A stretch of 64,000 bases of DNA from Chionoecetes opilio (taxonomy: Eukaryota > Arthropoda > Malacostraca > Decapoda > Majidae), in NCBI GenBank assembly GCA_016584305.1, contig JACEEZ010019081.1, forward strand, positions 665,001 to 729,000, given 5' to 3'. Shown piece after piece: positions 1 to 10,114 of this stretch (position 1 is its first letter; the number at the start of each line of letters is the position of its first letter). A model generated the notes under the pieces. The model had not been told where the DNA came from, searched no databases, and worked only from the letters and a program-made list of their open reading frames with translations. Made by a program: the position numbers and the translations under genes.

Positions 1-518
1 TACACTTCAGGCTGCAACTTACTATTGCTATATGATATTGTCTATTATACAGTAGAGTATTATAGAAAAACAAAAGAACGTTTTCTTTTTCTTGCATAAC
101 ACTACCACATCGATGACAAGGCTCTGTTTCTTGTGGTGCGTCCAGAGGATTGCTTTCATGTATAGTCGTAACCGCTGTTTCTTCTGTCAAGATAACACTT
201 CTGTAGAACTCTTTCAACACCATTGTAGAGGGTTAAGACTGATGTTCTCGGCTTCAATTTTAGGAGGATACTGAGACAGTACTTCGTTGCTACACATTTT
301 ACAAGGTTGAGTAGGGTCCCGGTACTCAGGTCAGGTGTGGTCTTGTTAGACTGCACATTATAGCTATGCGGTAGTCAGGTCAGGTCAGATCAGGTGGGAT
401 CTTGGTAGACCGCACATTAGGGTACCGTAGACTGCAGACCCCGATGTAGACCGCACGCTATAGTAGCACCGATTTTTTATTATTTTTATTATATATATAT
501 ATAATTCTTAGCATTGAG
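1..518. other. Non-coding, AT-rich; short GGTCA and TAGAC motif repeats
   Basis: I see no gene here. Around 372-395 there is a short GGTCA-type tandem, and the motif TAGACYGCACATTA recurs between about 346 and 450, which suggests a degraded local tandem. ORFs in this stretch are short and show no recognisable domain. Confidence 0.5.
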
Positions 519-770
<252 letters not shown>

Positions 771-1653
771 AAGAATATGGGGGAACCTTGAGGGTGCATG
801 TAATGAAATGGTCACACAGTCATGTAGATTATATTTTTATCGAACCACAGGTCACGTTACCGTGGTTCAGTACGAATGACGCGTCAACTCATGAGTGGAT
901 CCTCCAAAGGGAGGTTTGAGACATTTATTACAGGCACAGCTGGTATGTGGCCTGCAGTGTGCGAGATGATAATTAATTCATCCTCCCATGGCAATGACCC
1001 GTTCCTATCAGAGATACCAAAGGGTGCGAAGGTTCACGTGAAGAGAAGGAAGGCATTTATGTTCATTTTTCCTCGAAAGCTGTGGGCATACATGCACGGA
1101 TCCCCTGAACCCCTCATCCCAGCACCCGCGGTCCGCGCTCCCACCCAAGTCCCACCCTTGAACTGTGCACATCTCTGCGGTATTAACATTATTTTTCACT
1201 CCAGTAATCAGGGCGCATCAAATCCATTGTGCTGTGTTTATTACTGTTGATGTTTTTATTTTGCCAGTGAGTAGTGTTGACAGCTCCTGCCATATATCTT
1301 TGTCAAGAGTCCTCTGGAGAAAGTGGAGAGCAGTAAGGATGAAGGATGGCTCAGTGTGGCCAGCCGAGAGAGTAACATTTGGAGGCAGCCTTCCAGCTAT
1401 TATAGCTGTTGTTGTACTACCATGTGTTCCTCTTTGTTTTGTACAGATTCATACTTTCGGATAGTAATGACATACGTACTACTATTTCATTTGGTAAATT
1501 GCACTGATATATTGTTTTGTATAACATGGTTTTCCTCATGGCCTCATCACCACTCTTTTCGTGACATTTTCATGATCTTTTCAATGTTGATTCGCTCACA
1601 TCTAGTCACTCTTTCCCTGTGATGCATTTGTATAACATGATCATGTTTCCTCT
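771..1653. other. No gene recognised
   Basis: Unique-looking sequence. The ORFs at 876-1250 and 1165-1622 show no domain, no clear codon bias and no convincing splice context. An untranslated first exon of the downstream TTLL gene could lie here, but nothing in the sequence proves it. Confidence 0.35.
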
Positions 1654-1661
1654 CTGTTAGG

Positions 1662-1924
1662 CAGGGGTGTATCTAGGGAAAATAGCGCCTAGTAGGGCAA
1701 GCACTGGAATTGCGCCCCTGCTGGTGGTGGGGGCGGAGGGCGAGCGAAGTGAGCCTCATCAGCTGGGGGTTTCAGGGAATTTTTTAAATACGTGTAAATA
1801 AATTTAGGAGCATTTTGATCCCATATTCAAAGCTATATTTAGGTAATTAATTTGATTTGGCGGCCCTCTTCAAGTGGCGCCCTGGGGCACGCGCCATGCC
1901 TGCCACACCCTAGATACGCCACTG
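1662..1924. mobile_element. hAT-type non-autonomous element (263 bp)
   Basis: It begins CAGGGGTGTATCTAGGG and ends CCCTAGATACGCCACTG, which are inverted repeats of each other. It is flanked by an exact 8-bp direct duplication, CTGTTAGG, at 1654-1661 and 1925-1932. Terminal CAG...CTG with an 8-bp target duplication is the hAT signature. There is no transposase ORF. The clean duplication suggests a fairly recent insertion. Confidence 0.9.
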
Positions 1925-1932
1925 CTGTTAGG

Positions 1933-2793
1933 TTTGGTAAGTTCAACTTTTCTAATAGTTCTTCACAGCTTAGATTCCTAGACTTGAGCCCTTTATACCT
2001 TTTCAGAGTCGAGTTGATTTTTTTCCGTCTGTGTTTATGGTGGGGACTAAACTACAAATGTAGCCTACAATCTACTAGAGTTGGTCTGATCAATGATGTC
2101 ATTTTCTTCCTCATCATTGATCTGTTTACATAATGCGAAAGCTATTATCTCATCAACAAACAATGTAATATGTACGGTAGTGTATACCGAATATTTTTAA
2201 TTGATATAATCTGCTATTGATAGTTTGTTTTCATCACCTTCAAGTCTTTCATTGCTGCATCCTGGAGACTTGTGTTTCCTGGTTTATAATCCCAGTCAGG
2301 TCTTTCCAAATTTGTTTTCATATTATATTATATGAAATTTTTTCACATTAATTCTCATCTGCCACTTGATACTCGATTCTAGTAATTAGTTTATATCTTC
2401 CTGCAGCTCCTTGCAAGTATCTATATTTGAGACTTTTTAGATTCCTTCTAGATGAAATTGTTGCCATAGTAATCTCTGATGGGAAACTTTATCAAAAACT
2501 TTTGTCCATAAAATTCCTAGGTAGTAGATACTGTGCAGCGAGCCATCTCTTCCTGTTGGGTTCATGCCCTTTGATGAGTGACACGCCACACATGACTAAA
2601 AAAACACATGCTGTCTCTGTCAACTTTTTTTTTTTTTCAGATATTCTACCCAACTGTATCGTGTTATATTTCTGTGATTTTTACTTAGGTATAACACAAG
2701 AGATCTTTTTTAGGGATTGATCTTTTCAATTTTAGGGTTTTTCTACTAACAAAGTGTTGCATGGTTTGCAGAGCAGCTAGTATGTGAGCAGCA
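1933..2793. other. Upstream region of the TTLL gene
   Basis: No coding region recognised. A T-rich tract and a possible 3' splice site at about 2762-2782 precede the first coding ATG at 2794, so the start codon probably sits in an exon with a short 5' untranslated part. ORFs at 1852-2133 and 2427-2720 have no domain. Confidence 0.4.
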
Positions 2794-5512
2794 ATGGGCC
2801 TGATGAAGGGAAACGGAGGCGCAGCCACACACATATCCAGGCGGCAGATGCAGTTCTTTGTGGCCGTGATATTAGTACTAGTGTTTGGTGCTCTGCTCAC
2901 TGCACTCAATGTCTATGAATTACATCGCCTCACTCAAGAACACTGGACCACTGCACACTCAGAAGGTGAGGGACCTCAAAGCTTTGATAGATCATTCCTA
3001 AACCTGAACCCAAAGCCTTATTACTGCTGTAATGTGTAGTAACAAAGGTTTTCCTATTACCCTGGTCATCACAGTAAAGAATCATTCAAAATATATTAAT
3101 CAATTAGACCAAAAAATCTACTAAGTTTTAAGGAATTTTTGATGGTTTAAGTGATGAATGATTTGGCATCGTCGGATATCATCTACTGTTAAGAAATTAG
3201 TTAAGAACTATTAGTCATTTATATCTGTACATTACTTGAACACTTGCGATACAAAACTGATGGGATTTTATATTTTCAAATATGTAGTGAGATTCAGTAA
3301 CCCTTAACAGATTTTGTGCTGATTTTTATCAACATACCATATGGTTTTGCATTAACCAATACCAACCTTTACTGTCAAGAACAATGCTATTGAATGTATG
3401 TATTATTCATTTTGATTTGTTTTGTGCTTAAATACCAAGTAGGAAGTACAACATTTTGTATATAAGTTATGTTTTGTATAAAGCCAATAGAATAGTATAT
3501 AAATATGATACAAAATTGCAGACTTGACCAGTCCATACATGTATAATATTCTGCAGGAGCGGCTGTGGCAGAGGCTCTTGGTGAGCACCACTACTCCCGC
3601 CCTGTGGCCTGGGTGCGAGGCCCCAACAAAGGCTCCGGCTACCTCACCCACGTCACAAACGTCCTCCACAGGCTGGGCTATGACCTGGCTGACAATGGCG
3701 AAAACTGGATGTCCTCTGGTCCCACAACTATCCTTTCCGAGAGCTGAAGAAGGCCATGGTTGCATTGAAGTCCCACCAGAGGGTTAATCATTTCCCAGGG
3801 TCAGGGTTCTTAACCAACAAGGTTAATTTAGCAGTGTCTGGTTTGCCGCACATACCACGAGCTTTCAGGATGCCGGCAGAGAAATCAGAACTCCTTGCTT
3901 ATGCCAAGGATAATCCAAAGATGATGTTTGTTCAAAAGTCCAATAATCACCGAGGAATAAAGATTGAGAAGCTGGATGCCCTGGACCTTGGTGCAGACGG
4001 TTCCTTTGTGCAGGAGTTTGTACACAACCCTCTGTTGGTTGATGGCTACAAATTTGACATTGGAGTGTACACAATCATCACCTCCATACAACCTCTCAGA
4101 GTGTACATCTTTGAGGGAGATGTGCTCTTCAGGTTAGCTGGTTTTATGTATTTTTTTCAAAACAGAATTGCTTGTAGAACATGACCTAGTTTGTATGTGC
4201 ATTGCGATTTTTACTGTTGCTTCTGTGTAACCAATTTTATAGACATGGAAACTGTTATCCTGCAGGTTTTGTCCAGTCAAGTATCACCCATTCGATCCAG
4301 AAGTGCGGGACAAGTATGTGGTCGGAGATGCCTACCTGCCCACCTGGAAAGTTCCTTCTCTTGCCAGCTATTACACTAAATTTGGCTTTGGCATGAAGGG
4401 CTCCTTTGATGCCTGGCTGAGAGCACAGGATAAGGTTTGTAATTTAAGCTTTCATATCATTGAAGAAAAATTATCAAATATTAGTGGAGTTCTTCATGCA
4501 CACTCGTATTGCTCCCAGATGTCTTCATCATTCAATCTAAAAATTATTTTGACATATTATTTCCAGGAGTACTGTAAGGGAATAGCTATCTAATGCATCT
4601 TTCTTTTCCTTACTATCATATAGTAGTATATTGATGTATCTCCTGCACAGTCCCACCACTTGTTTGCTTTCTTGTCAGCCTTCATAACACATGCAGTACT
4701 ACGTCTATCCATTAATGTTTCAAGAAATTTCGTTCTTTATCATGCTAGGTCAGTCATTCTACTATCTATTCCAGAGCCATTTCTGAGTTTTTCAGTCACT
4801 GCTTTCATTGCCATAATCTTCAACTTGATAAATCTGACAAATTATAAAATGTTTGTATTTATTTGTGGATTTACAGAACCCAAACTTGGTGTGGGATTCC
4901 GTCCGAAGCGCCATCCGCAGTGTGTTTTATGACAAGGAGACTGCTCTCATCCAGGCCTCATCTCACTATCCAAGCTCAAAAAACTTCTTTGAGATGATGC
5001 GATTTGATTTTGTCATTGATGATAAACTTGAAGTGCACCTTATGGAGGCAAACATGTCTCCTAACCTGTCATCAGCTCACTTCAAGCAGAACCGCCTCCT
5101 TTATGAGCAGGTGGTGTACAATCTGCTGTCTTTAGTGGGTGTTGGGCGGGCCGTGCACCCATCCAGCCTAGCCACACACTCAGCTGATGAAGACGAGATG
5201 CAAGCAGCCATCAAGGACATTGTGGTGTTTGCTGATCACTGTTCTGTTAATTGCAAAAATGGTGATGGTGCTTGCAACAATGTTGAATGCCAACTGTGCT
5301 TGCCGTGTCTTTCTGACGATCAGAAAGCAAACTTTCTGCAGGCGTATTTGGAACATCGGCGTCGGGGTGGGTGTCGCCGGGTGGTGCCCCAGTCCATTCA
5401 CGCCGACGAGGCCCACCAGGCAGCCAGTATGGACAGACTCACACCAGAAAACACACTCATGACCGAATGGTTTCGTGGCATGTGTCTCAGTGATCAAACA
5501 TTTTGTTCATGA
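2794..5512 (+). CDS. TTLL15: Tubulin-tyrosine-ligase-like protein, TTLL15-like, membrane anchored
   Basis: Probable ATP-grasp ligase that adds amino acids (family: tyrosine, glutamate or glycine) to tubulin or related targets. Coding exons: 2794-2965, 3557-4132, 4266-4434 and 4877-5512, joined in matching phase with GT/AG borders. Exon 1 encodes a short N-terminus and one hydrophobic segment (about residues 21-41, FFVAVILVLVFGALLTALNV), the N-terminal anchor typical of TTLL15-type proteins. The TTL domain follows: RGPNKGSGYLTHV, NHFPGSGFLTNK, KYDIG-like KFDIGVYTIITSIQPLRVYI, and the late motif FDFVIDDKLEVHLMEANMSP with the metal/ATP ligands E and N. A Cys-rich tail ends at TGA 5510-5512. Odd: at 3706-3710 the frame jumps by one base (AACTGGATGTC where NWDVLWSHNYPF is expected), so exon 2 as given is frameshifted. 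The TTL family call is strong; the TTLL15 subgroup rests on the anchor and is less certain. Confidence 0.88.
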
Positions 5513-6650
5513 TGGATATGAAGTTCTAATTGTACTTCATATCAATAGTGCAGATCACACATTAGTGGAGGACCACATTCGTGAGAAGCCACACATTAAG
5601 TGAATCATGTAGCTACACTTATATGGTTATGTTTATCAGAGTTTATTACATTTCAATCATCATGAGAGACTAATTTTATATTATAGGAGGATGTTATCTT
5701 ATTTAATTAAGCTTAGGATTGAACTTTTATAAACTACTAATGCTTGAAAATATTTTGGAGATTAAGATCTTTTAATAGGCTTGTGGTTATGACTTTTTTT
5801 GCTGTCTTTACTAAACTGGATGTTGCCCAAGGATACTATAGGCTACTCTTATAGTATCCTTGATATTGCCTGTTCAACCCTCTTGAGATCAGAAAGGAAG
5901 TAATATACTTTAGTTTATCTAAGATGAATAATGAGTCAGGAACCTGGATTAGGAGATTAATGTTGAGTCGGTTTTCTTTCTGAGAAGCTTGAGAGAAGAA
6001 TTGCAAATTTTTCAAATATTATGCTCTCAGTTCTCAAAATATTAATAGGGTAATAAATGTATTTTCTGTGAATGGTTGTGAAATAAGCTTTAAGAGTATT
6101 TTACTACATATAGATCAGGTGTAAAAATTGATATTACATTATTGTAAACTGCAATCACTTTTTATAAAATATATTATTTTGGTAATTTTTTTAATTTTTG
6201 GTCAAAAGAGAATAAAAATCAGCATTTTTCCATGGTTCATTTTGTATGTTTGACCGTAGGTATTTGAAAGGTTTTTGTAAACGAGCTGCTCTTGAGGCCA
6301 ATTTAAATATTTGGGAAAATGCATTTTCCATTAAGAAACAACAACACGGGCACTAAGTCATGTGCTTTATATTCGTTGATTTTCATAAAAACACATCTAT
6401 TCAACAATTTAAGAATGACTCCCATTCAGAGACTGGTGAAATATTCCAATTTTCCTTCCAACACAATGCCTCCAGTAACCCCTTCATCCTTGCAAATCAA
6501 GCAATATTTCCACCAAATAAGAACAGCTTTGCATTAAAAGCAGTGTCAGCACATTGTGTAAAGCACAGGAAATCATGAATGCTTTTTAGCCATTTTTTTC
6601 TTTCTTACATGCCACAGGTCTTTCAGTGTGCTACAAGAATTATTGGTGCA
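5513..6650 (+). other. 3' flank / probable 3' UTR of the TTLL gene
   Basis: AT-rich sequence after the TTLL stop. AATAAA-like signals occur near 6050 and 6209, either of which could end the transcript. It contains the 35-bp palindromic insertion at 5828-5862. The ORFs at 6319-6578 have no recognisable domain. Confidence 0.45.
5828..5862. mobile_element. Ultra-short palindromic insertion (35 bp), CAAGGATA family
   Basis: CAAGGATACTATA, a 9-nt spacer, then TATAGTATCCTTG. It is flanked by ATGTTGCC (5820-5827) and ATATTGCC (5863-5870), an 8-bp repeat with one mismatch. The same terminus is seen at 27940-27989 and 53431-53462. It has the structure of a transposon reduced to its terminal inverted repeats. 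Confidence 0.7.
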
Positions 6651-7311
6651 TTAAGTAAATATTATATACTGTACATATATTTCTTGGTATTGAGTGACAA
6701 ATAACACTAGGTAGCTGGAAATTGGCAATAATCCCACACTGAAAAAGCAAGCTTATTTAGACAGAAACTTGCAGGACAGAAGGCTCACAGAACTAACTTT
6801 AGTGAGGAGTAGATAGAGACAATAGAACTCCTCATCGTTGAATGTGGAGCATATGAAGAACAGCGAAGGAGGCTGATATCAGATATTAATTGTATCGGTT
6901 TCGGTTATAGGAACAGAGGAATGGCAAAGGCAAGAGGAGAAATCACTGCCCTTTGTTGGTCTGTATGCTGGAAAGGAAGAAACTGAAAATAGTGTTTAAC
7001 TTCAGTATTTTGAAAACAGGCAACAATAGAAAGGAGAATAAGTCAAGTGAAAGAAGGTAGAAGAGGGTAGGTGCTAGGACCAAAGACCTACGAAGCAGAA
7101 TCTATCTACAGTGGGCAGGCCGAAGCGAAGGAACTTCCATTGTTTGTTTGGAACCTGGACAAGTCGACCCAAGTGACAACTCGACCTGAGACAGGTCGAC
7201 CCAATCGTGAGACTACTCGCCCCAGGACAAGTCGACCGTCGTCGTCTAATATAAAAATAGATTTGCAATATACAGACAATCGGACAGTCTGTCAATATAT
7301 ATAAATATATA
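6651..7311. other. No gene recognised; TCGAC-motif cluster at its end
   Basis: Non-coding apart from short meaningless ORFs. From about 7153 to 7240 the motif GACAAGTCGACC and variants (GACAACTCGACC, GACAGGTCGACC) recur at roughly 25-30 bp. Inverted copies of the same motif lie at 8345-8450. Confidence 0.5.
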
Positions 7312-7403
7312 TAGGCTAGGTTAGGTTTCATTAAAACCTATAAGGTTAGGTTAGGTTTCATTAAAACCTATAAGGTTAGGTTAGGTTTCATTAAAGCCTA
7401 TAA
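7312..7403. repeat. 30-bp tandem repeat, three copies
   Basis: Three nearly identical consecutive units built from GGTTAGGTTAGGTTTCATTA plus AAACCTATAA. Each contains two telomere-like GGTTA pentamers. Related sequence occurs in inverse orientation at about 9050-9115. Confidence 0.9.
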
Positions 7404-7547
7404 GACACTGACAGTGCACAAAATTATGTCATAATAAAATTGTATATTTACAAATTAATTGTTTTAATCAATCTTTTTGATAATAGATATTTATAATATA
7501 ACTTTTTATTTGCATTACAAATATTGGGTACAATGTGATATGTGATA

Positions 7548-7552
<5 letters not shown>

Positions 7553-7592
<40 letters not shown>

Positions 7593-7600
7593 TATATATA
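7553..7600. repeat. TA microsatellite
   Basis: A run of alternating T and A with few interruptions. Overlapping ORFs encode only Tyr/Ile repeats. Confidence 0.9.
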
Positions 7601-7663
7601 TTAGTCACAATATGGAAAACGTATATGTATGCGACATGTGGAAACTGTAACAAATATAGTAAA

Positions 7664-8325
7664 CTAGCCGCAAAGCCGCCCTCCGGGCGGACTTTTTGGC
7701 TAGCTCCTGCGGAGGGCTATTGGTGCCCACCACCTGTGTTTGGTGGGCCTTCGGCCCACCAAACACAGCTTTCTGGAGAGTGTGTTTGGTGGGCCGAAGG
7801 CCCACCAAACACAGACTCTCCAGATAGCCCCTTCTAACTTTCCTGAAATCATGGATGTAGAAATGTATGTATTAACGCCTTACCCATCACCCCCCACCCA
7901 TTCACTCACCCATTACCCATCACCCCCGGGCCCCCACCCATTCACTCACCCATTACCCATCACCACACACCCATTCACTCACCCATTACCCATCACCTCC
8001 CACCTATTCCCTCACCCATCACCCATCACCCCCCACCCATTCACTCACCCATCACCCCACACCCATTACCTATCACCTCACCCATTACCCATCACCCGAC
8101 ATCAAGGTTTCCTCAATTCTCGCAACCCACATTTTTGTTCACAATTCTCGCTAATAGGCTGCTAAAAAAAAAAAAACAGTGATCGGATCATCTCATAAGT
8201 GGGCTTAAAAGTTGCCCCTGGTCGAGCTGGTTCCAAAACTGTGCCATATGATGGGTTTGGGGCACGGGGGGCGGCACCTATCGCGGACACACACACACAC
8301 ATACACACTTTCGCTTATATTATTA
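7664..8325 (-). mobile_element. Helitron-like element end (3' terminus at 7664) with hairpins
   Basis: Read on the minus strand, the left edge has a GC hairpin (CCGCCC/GGGCGG with a 3-nt loop, about 7676-7691), a short spacer and then CTAG followed by T. This fits the 3' end of Helitrons, which insert between A and T. Inside is a second, larger hairpin (CTGTGTTTGGTGGGCC and its complement, about 7735-7812). The matching end recurs at 58617. The other end is not defined; a plausible limit is near 8325 after a CA repeat. No Rep/helicase ORF is seen, so it would be non-autonomous. Confidence 0.5.
7876..8098. repeat. Imperfect minisatellite, CACCCATTACCCAT type
   Basis: Irregular tandem of short units such as CACCCATTCACTCACC and CATTACCCATCACC. 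The same units follow the second Helitron-like end at 58760-58815, so the tandem travels with that element. Confidence 0.85.
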
Positions 8326-8341
8326 TAGATGCTTTCTCCGC

Positions 8342-8450
8342 CTTCGCCGATGTGGGTCGACTTGTCTTTTTCCGGGGGTCGAGCTGTCTTTTTCCGGGGG
8401 TCGAGCTGTCTTTTAGGCGAGGTCGAGTTGTCACGTGTGTCGAGTAGTCT
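8342..8450. repeat. TCGAC-motif repeats
   Basis: GGTCGACTTGTC, GGTCGAGCTGTC (twice) and GGTCGAGTTGTC occur at roughly 25-30 bp intervals. They are the inverse of the cluster at 7153-7240, so the two clusters flank the Helitron-like element as an inverted pair. Function unknown. Confidence 0.55.
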
Positions 8451-8678
8451 AGAATTCGTTTGTTTACATCGCGTTTGTTTACATCGGAGGTACGTGGTGG
8501 GTGAGAATATACGAAGTGCTTTATCAGTCATTGTGAGTGCATAACAAGAAACAATCACAAAAACAAGTTTGCAGGTGTACATGTAGAAGCGATTCTCTGT
8601 ACCTAATAGTAAAGAAATAAGAGGTGGCAGCAAGGGGAGCCATAAAGCTGTCTCGCAAGAAGCCTTCCCTCATAGGTC

Positions 8679-8889
8679 ATAGTAATTTCCTTCCTCCAAC
8701 AAATTCACATCCTTCACCTGATCTAACCATCCTGCTGTAACATTCCGTTCCTATTCCTCACCGTTTCACTCTTTCTCTATAACCTCTCGCCTTGTTTATG
8801 CTTTGCCATAGACCATAGTGCCATATGACTTCAGCCTGATGTCTGGCACATTTCCCCCTTTTTGGCATTAAATCAATCAATCAATCCTT
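8679..8889 (+). mobile_element. LINE 3' tail insertion (about 210 bp)
   Basis: Carries the 3' tail seen at four or more places in this window: GATCTAACCATCCTGCTGTA, TATGCTTTGCCATA, GTCTGGCACATTT, ending GGCATTAAATCAATCAATC. It is flanked by CATAGGTC at 8671-8678 and 8890-8897, a target-site duplication, so it is a complete 5'-truncated retrotransposition event. Confidence 0.85.
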
Positions 8890-8925
8890 CATAGGTCCGT
8901 CTGAGTATTGTTAACTTATATTGGT

Positions 8926-9265
8926 AATAATGGAGGAGAGTTTCACGTTCGTTTTCAGAGACACCAACTACTTTTTCTTGGCCTACAATAGGTGCTTGTT
9001 CTAATGGTGCTATTTTTATTTTGCGCAAACCCAAAAAAAAAAAAAAAAAATGAAACCTAACCTAACCTTATGTATTAATGAAACCTAACCTAACCTTACA
9101 GGCTTTAAAGAAACCTTAACCCCAAAATATACTTTTTTGGGTTTTTTTTTTTTTTAGTTTGCGCAAAATAAAATTAGCACCATTAAAACAAGCACCTATT
9201 GTAGGCCAAGAAAAAGTAGATGGTGTCTCTGAAAACGAACGTGAAACTCTATTCCATTATAACCC
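8926..9265. mobile_element. Foldback (long inverted repeat) element
   Basis: Arms of about 110 bp: 8935-9030 (GAGTTTCACGTTCGTTTTCA... to TTTTGCGCAAACCC) are repeated inversely at about 9140-9255. The loop holds poly-A/T tracts and CCTAA-rich sequence related to the 7312-7403 tandem. It has no coding capacity. Confidence 0.85.
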
Positions 9266-10098
9266 TTATATTTTTCTAGGTCCACCGTCCATGGCGTACT
9301 TGTACAATACTTGGCGAGTGTTCCAATTTTTCACGTCGGCGTGTGTTCCTATTTTCGGCGACAGTTCCAATTCTCAATCTTGATATTACAGTACCCAATA
9401 TATACATATAAGCAGCTTTTACCCGTGCTTCTGCATTCAGGGATCAAATACCACCAATAATTTGACCAGTTAGGTTAGGTTACACATGTATGGTATTAAA
9501 CTGCAGTTTTACAGTGTTTAGGGACAAGCAAAAAATGTGGTGTCCAATAATTAAATACTCTATTCATCCTCTTGATCTACGGTATTGCAAGTGGAACTGT
9601 CGCCGAAAATTTTCACGTCGGTGAGTTCTTTATTGGTGTTTTGGTGAGAATTCCCATCGGCGACAGTTCCATAAACCATAGTACCATACCATCTATCACG
9701 TTCTATCTATACACACACTATCTTCTAACACCACACACATCTCTAACACCACGCACAATCGTACACCGCTTCATTTCTTAACACCACACAATCTCCTAAC
9801 ACAACGTACAATCTCCTAACATGACAGACAATCACTTGAAACCACGTACAGTATAGGCCCATGTTTGGTGTTTCCTCACTTGTAAATCCAGCTTTAGAAT
9901 GTGTAGGAACAGTGTGAACCACGTGAAGTTATATGCTAAAGTACCCTCTCTAAAAGGAGTATCTTTTGTCACTAGTCTTTTTGCCAATGTTCAGCAGGTA
10001 ACATTGCTTACCTCAGTCTTGCATTTTAGATAGACCTCAATAGTTACAATACTCCATTACACAAAACAATGTACATAATGTCTGTAATTTTTTTTCAG
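9266..10098. other. Intergenic; short inverted repeats and a degenerate tandem
   Basis: No gene seen. GGAACTGTCGCCGA at 9593-9606 and its complement at 9657-9670 bound a 78-bp inverted-repeat unit; another copy of the right end is at 9355-9368. From 9718 to about 9845, CTAACACCACACAAT-like units recur with a period near 20. A 3' splice site at 10097-10098 introduces the Apollo start exon. Confidence 0.5.
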
Positions 10099-10114
10099 AC
10101 CAGAATAACCTACA

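Noticed and set aside
8205..8633. 142-codon minus ORF
   Set aside because: It covers the TCGAC motif cluster and a CA repeat, with no domain and no coding bias.
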